A stretch of DNA of 64,000 nucleotides from Acidobacteriota bacterium (lineage in GTDB: Bacteria; Acidobacteriota; Terriglobia; Terriglobales; Acidobacteriaceae). The notes beneath the pieces are model-generated. The model did no database searches, was not told the DNA's origin, and was given only the letters and a program-made list of their open reading frames with translations. The stretch's first letter is position 1. Each line of letters starts with the position of its first letter. The translations under genes were made by a program, and so were the position numbers. Location: contig JACPYL010000012.1 of the NCBI GenBank assembly GCA_016196065.1, positions 496,001 through 560,000 of the forward strand, in the 5' to 3' direction. Of this stretch, positions 61,911 to 64,000 are shown in pieces.

Positions 61911-63236
61911 TCACGTCACTTTGCATTGTTGGCGTGCGACCGGAGATTTCCGCAGGCCACAGTACCAGTACAGGATCGAGGCACTCATCCGAAAGAATCC
62001 GAGCATGGCATTCAGGATCCATGTCGACCACAATCCGGTTGGGCCTAGACGCGCATACACCACGTTCATGCTCCATGCCGGACTTGTATAGGCTGTCCCC
62101 GCGGTCGACAGTCCGATGTGATTTCTTACCACCGGCTCATAGAGAATCTTTTCGATCCCCTCGTTAAAAAACTTTGCCATCTGCAAAATCCGGCTACTGT
62201 AAGCCTTCCTGGCGCGCTGGGGCAATTCTCCTCGCGTGCGAAATTTTAGGATCAGGGCTGCGGCCTCGGCGGCATGCCGAAGGGCTGCGGTGACTCCATT
62301 GGAAGTCATGGGATCGACGAGCGACGCCGCTTCGCCGGCAATGAGCCAGTTCGGTCCGGCAGATTCCGTGTGAACCCGGCAGCGAAATGAAGTCACGTTC
62401 ACCTCGCTCAGTGCTCCTTGTTGCAGAAGGGGGTCGAAGCGCGAGAACTTGGCGAGTTGCTGACGAAAAATATTCTCAACCGATCCTTCGACATCGCGCT
62501 TGCCTTTAATCGCCGTCCCCGGAGCGATGTATCCCACGCTCACGATGCCGGGGCTCACGGGAATTTCCCAAAGCCATTCGAGATATTCCGCGGGTTGCGG
62601 GTCCATGTAGAGAGTCGTTCCCTCGACTTCCTCTGTCACTTTGAAGTAAGTCCACATCGCTACCTTGGTCGGGCCATATTGCAGAGTTGGCAGGCCTAGC
62701 TTTCGCGCCACCAGTGAGGCGCCAATTCCGGAAGCGTCAATGAGCCAGGGAGAGGTGAAACGCGCGCCGCTCTCGGTTTGGACTGCGCGAATCGTTCTGC
62801 CGTCGGTTTCGAGGTCAACCACCCGATCGCGCACAAACGTGACCCCTTCGTCTACCACCATTTTCAGGATTTCATCATCCAGTTGTGTTCGCTCCACATG
62901 GAGTGTCGCGAGATTGACGTAGAAGGGAGGCCCTCCGAGCCATTCCGAGGGGACGTAGTGCGCGTCGCAACCATCGCGCATTTTCAAAGTGACATGCCGT
63001 TTCCAGGTGGCAATGCGGGATGCGAGCAAACTTTCTGGAGTCAGTCCAAGTGTGCTCAAAAGAGCGGGCGCCGACCAATCGAGCGATTCCCCAACCGGTG
63101 GTCGAACGGCCTGGGGCGGCTCGATGCAGACGACTTTCAAGCCGGCTCTGACCAGATGCAGTGCGGCTGCTTTTCCAGCCAAGCCACCGCCGATAACCGT
63201 TACATCGCAGGGTGTCACCGGGAGCGGGTCAGACAT
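61911..63236 (-). CDS. FAD-dependent monooxygenase/halogenase-like protein
   Basis: The 441-residue protein has the flavin motif G16-G-G18-LA-G21, a PPVGESL segment, an SGI-type second flavin segment near 168-172, and W221-L-W223-E-I225-P226, which is the WxWxIP signature of flavin-dependent halogenases. A C-terminal segment is hydrophobic (about 405-425). The halogenase-defining lysine near the active site cannot be assigned with certainty, and geranylgeranyl reductase-like enzymes share much of this layout. The DinB-family gene lies 21 bases upstream on the same strand, so the two may be one transcript. Confidence 0.75.
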   Translation of the reverse strand: MSDPLPVTPCDVTVIGGGLAGKAAALHLVRAGLKVVCIEPPQAVRPPVGESLDWSAPALLSTLGLTPESLLASRIATWKRHVTLKMRDGCDAHYVPSEWLGGPPFYVNLATLHVERTQLDDEILKMVVDEGVTFVRDRVVDLETDGRTIRAVQTESGARFTSPWLIDASGIGASLVARKLGLPTLQYGPTKVAMWTYFKVTEEVEGTTLYMDPQPAEYLEWLWEIPVSPGIVSVGYIAPGTAIKGKRDVEGSVENIFRQQLAKFSRFDPLLQQGALSEVNVTSFRCRVHTESAGPNWLIAGEAASLVDPMTSNGVTAALRHAAEAAALILKFRTRGELPQRARKAYSSRILQMAKFFNEGIEKILYEPVVRNHIGLSTAGTAYTSPAWSMNVVYARLGPTGLWSTWILNAMLGFFRMSASILYWYCGLRKSPVARQQCKVT

Positions 63237-63257
63237 GAATATCTAAATTGTACGGAT

Positions 63258-63923
63258 TTAGGATGCCTTGCGGGCGGGTGCGCGGTCGAGCGCCTTCAGT
63301 ATCTGTTCCATCTGCCACAGGTGGCGACGCTCATGCGCGGCCAGCATGCGCAGGGCGCCGTACGCGTTATAGCTTAGACGACCATACACAGGTGACTTTA
63401 CTTTCACCTGATCAACAGCCAAGCCGATCGCGGATTGAATCGTCGTCGTAAGCTCGACCTGCGACTGTTCAAACGCTTCCCATGCGGAATGGAAGCCGCA
63501 CTTACGCGGCACAAGCGGCGCGAGGACCTTGAAGCGAAGCCGGTAAGGCGGCTCCAGATTCCTGATGAATAGTCGTGTGAGCGTTCCCGTCCGCAACGCC
63601 CGGTTGGTGGCAAGACGCGGAGCGCGAACGATAGCAGCTGAGATCGCAGGGAGGAACGCATTCGTTGTTCGAGCCAGATGATCCAGACACTGAGTCACCG
63701 ACCACGAAGCAGGTTCGAGACTAGTTGTGAGATCAGCCTCACAGCGGTTGGCGACCAAGTCCCCGGCTTTCAGGGTTACGCCCTCGGCCTGGCGCAAGAC
63801 AGCTTCAAGCTGCCTGGTCGATACCAGGGCTACCCCGCTGCGGATCGGCACGCGAAGAAACTCCGGCACGCGCAGGAGGGCACCCGTCGCTTCGCTGAAC
63901 ATTCCCATATCCAACTTCGGCAC
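63258..63923 (-). CDS. DinB-family protein
   Basis: The 221-residue protein matches the DinB four-helix fold with the metal histidines in CLDHLARTTNAF and AAHERRHLWQMEQIL. The N-terminal extension of about 60 residues may be overlong; a later start is possible. DinB-like proteins bind a metal and often handle thiol cofactors such as mycothiol or bacillithiol; the target here is unknown. It precedes the FAD-dependent enzyme gene on the same strand. Confidence 0.8.
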   Translation of the reverse strand: MPKLDMGMFSEATGALLRVPEFLRVPIRSGVALVSTRQLEAVLRQAEGVTLKAGDLVANRCEADLTTSLEPASWSVTQCLDHLARTTNAFLPAISAAIVRAPRLATNRALRTGTLTRLFIRNLEPPYRLRFKVLAPLVPRKCGFHSAWEAFEQSQVELTTTIQSAIGLAVDQVKVKSPVYGRLSYNAYGALRMLAAHERRHLWQMEQILKALDRAPARKAS

Positions 63924-64000
63924 GTTAGCTGTGAAGGGTCGAGGCGGGCCATAGTTAAAAAGTATTAGAGAGCTGGATGGGATGGTTCGTGCGGATCCTG

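Overview
The window looks like a chromosomal piece of a soil Acidobacteriota (class Terriglobia or a close relative). This placement is inferred from gene content, not from a marker phylogeny. The content includes a B12-dependent class II ribonucleotide reductase, a CadC-like winged-helix/TPR regulator, HAF-repeat and FG-GAP/Ig-like secreted proteins, MacB-like permease pairs, an HpnI-like glycosyltransferase, DinB and DUF4440 proteins, and many short GC-rich intergenic palindromes. All stretches outside 32.5-48.0 kb read as ordinary chromosome.

Layout. 0-2.3 kb: an aldo/keto reductase (start only), a secreted hydroxynitrile-lyase-like cupin and a DUF4440 protein, divergent from a YqhC-like AraC regulator. 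2.35-2.75 kb: RNase P RNA on the minus strand. 2.8-9.7 kb: two MacB-type permeases without an ATPase, then three glycosyltransferases. 9.9-17.3 kb: an SDR, serine hydroxymethyltransferase, a peroxidase-related protein with an in-frame UGA at its CxxC site (candidate selenoprotein), citrate synthase, a cupin and a response regulator with a degenerate HD-GYP domain. 17.4-32.3 kb: a SEC-C protein, NrdJ with a small partner, an amidohydrolase, a TlpA-like thioredoxin and MBL hydrolase pair, cytochrome c, Mn-type superoxide dismutase, exported truncated hemoglobin, SerA, a DsbA-like protein and a TonB-like protein.

32.5-48.0 kb is a 15.4-kb integrative element in the 3' end of a tRNA-Ser(UGA) gene. 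It has an integrase and small excisionase-like HTH gene next to the tRNA, and a 23-bp copy of the tRNA 3' end at the far boundary. A third, one-mismatch copy lies 97 bp further on. The cargo includes a TetR regulator with its own palindromic operator, two HAF-repeat secreted proteins, a run of small minus-strand genes punctuated by a family of about 32-bp palindromes, and an ISXO2/IS1595-type transposase embedded in a compact cluster of tiny membrane and zinc-binding proteins.

48.2-64 kb returns to chromosome. It carries a winged-helix/TPR regulator divergent from a GMC oxidoreductase locus (Tat-signal small subunit, FAD subunit, three accessory or secreted proteins including a 1450-residue FG-GAP/Ig protein). 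An MFS transporter, a Tat-exported transglutaminase-like protein, a flavin halogenase-like enzyme with a WxWxIP motif and a DinB protein follow.

The strongest points for a second look are the recoded UGA with its hairpin (13.1-13.6 kb), the tRNA-Ser island and its boundaries, the palindromes that sit on stop codons inside it, and the transposase/small-protein cluster.
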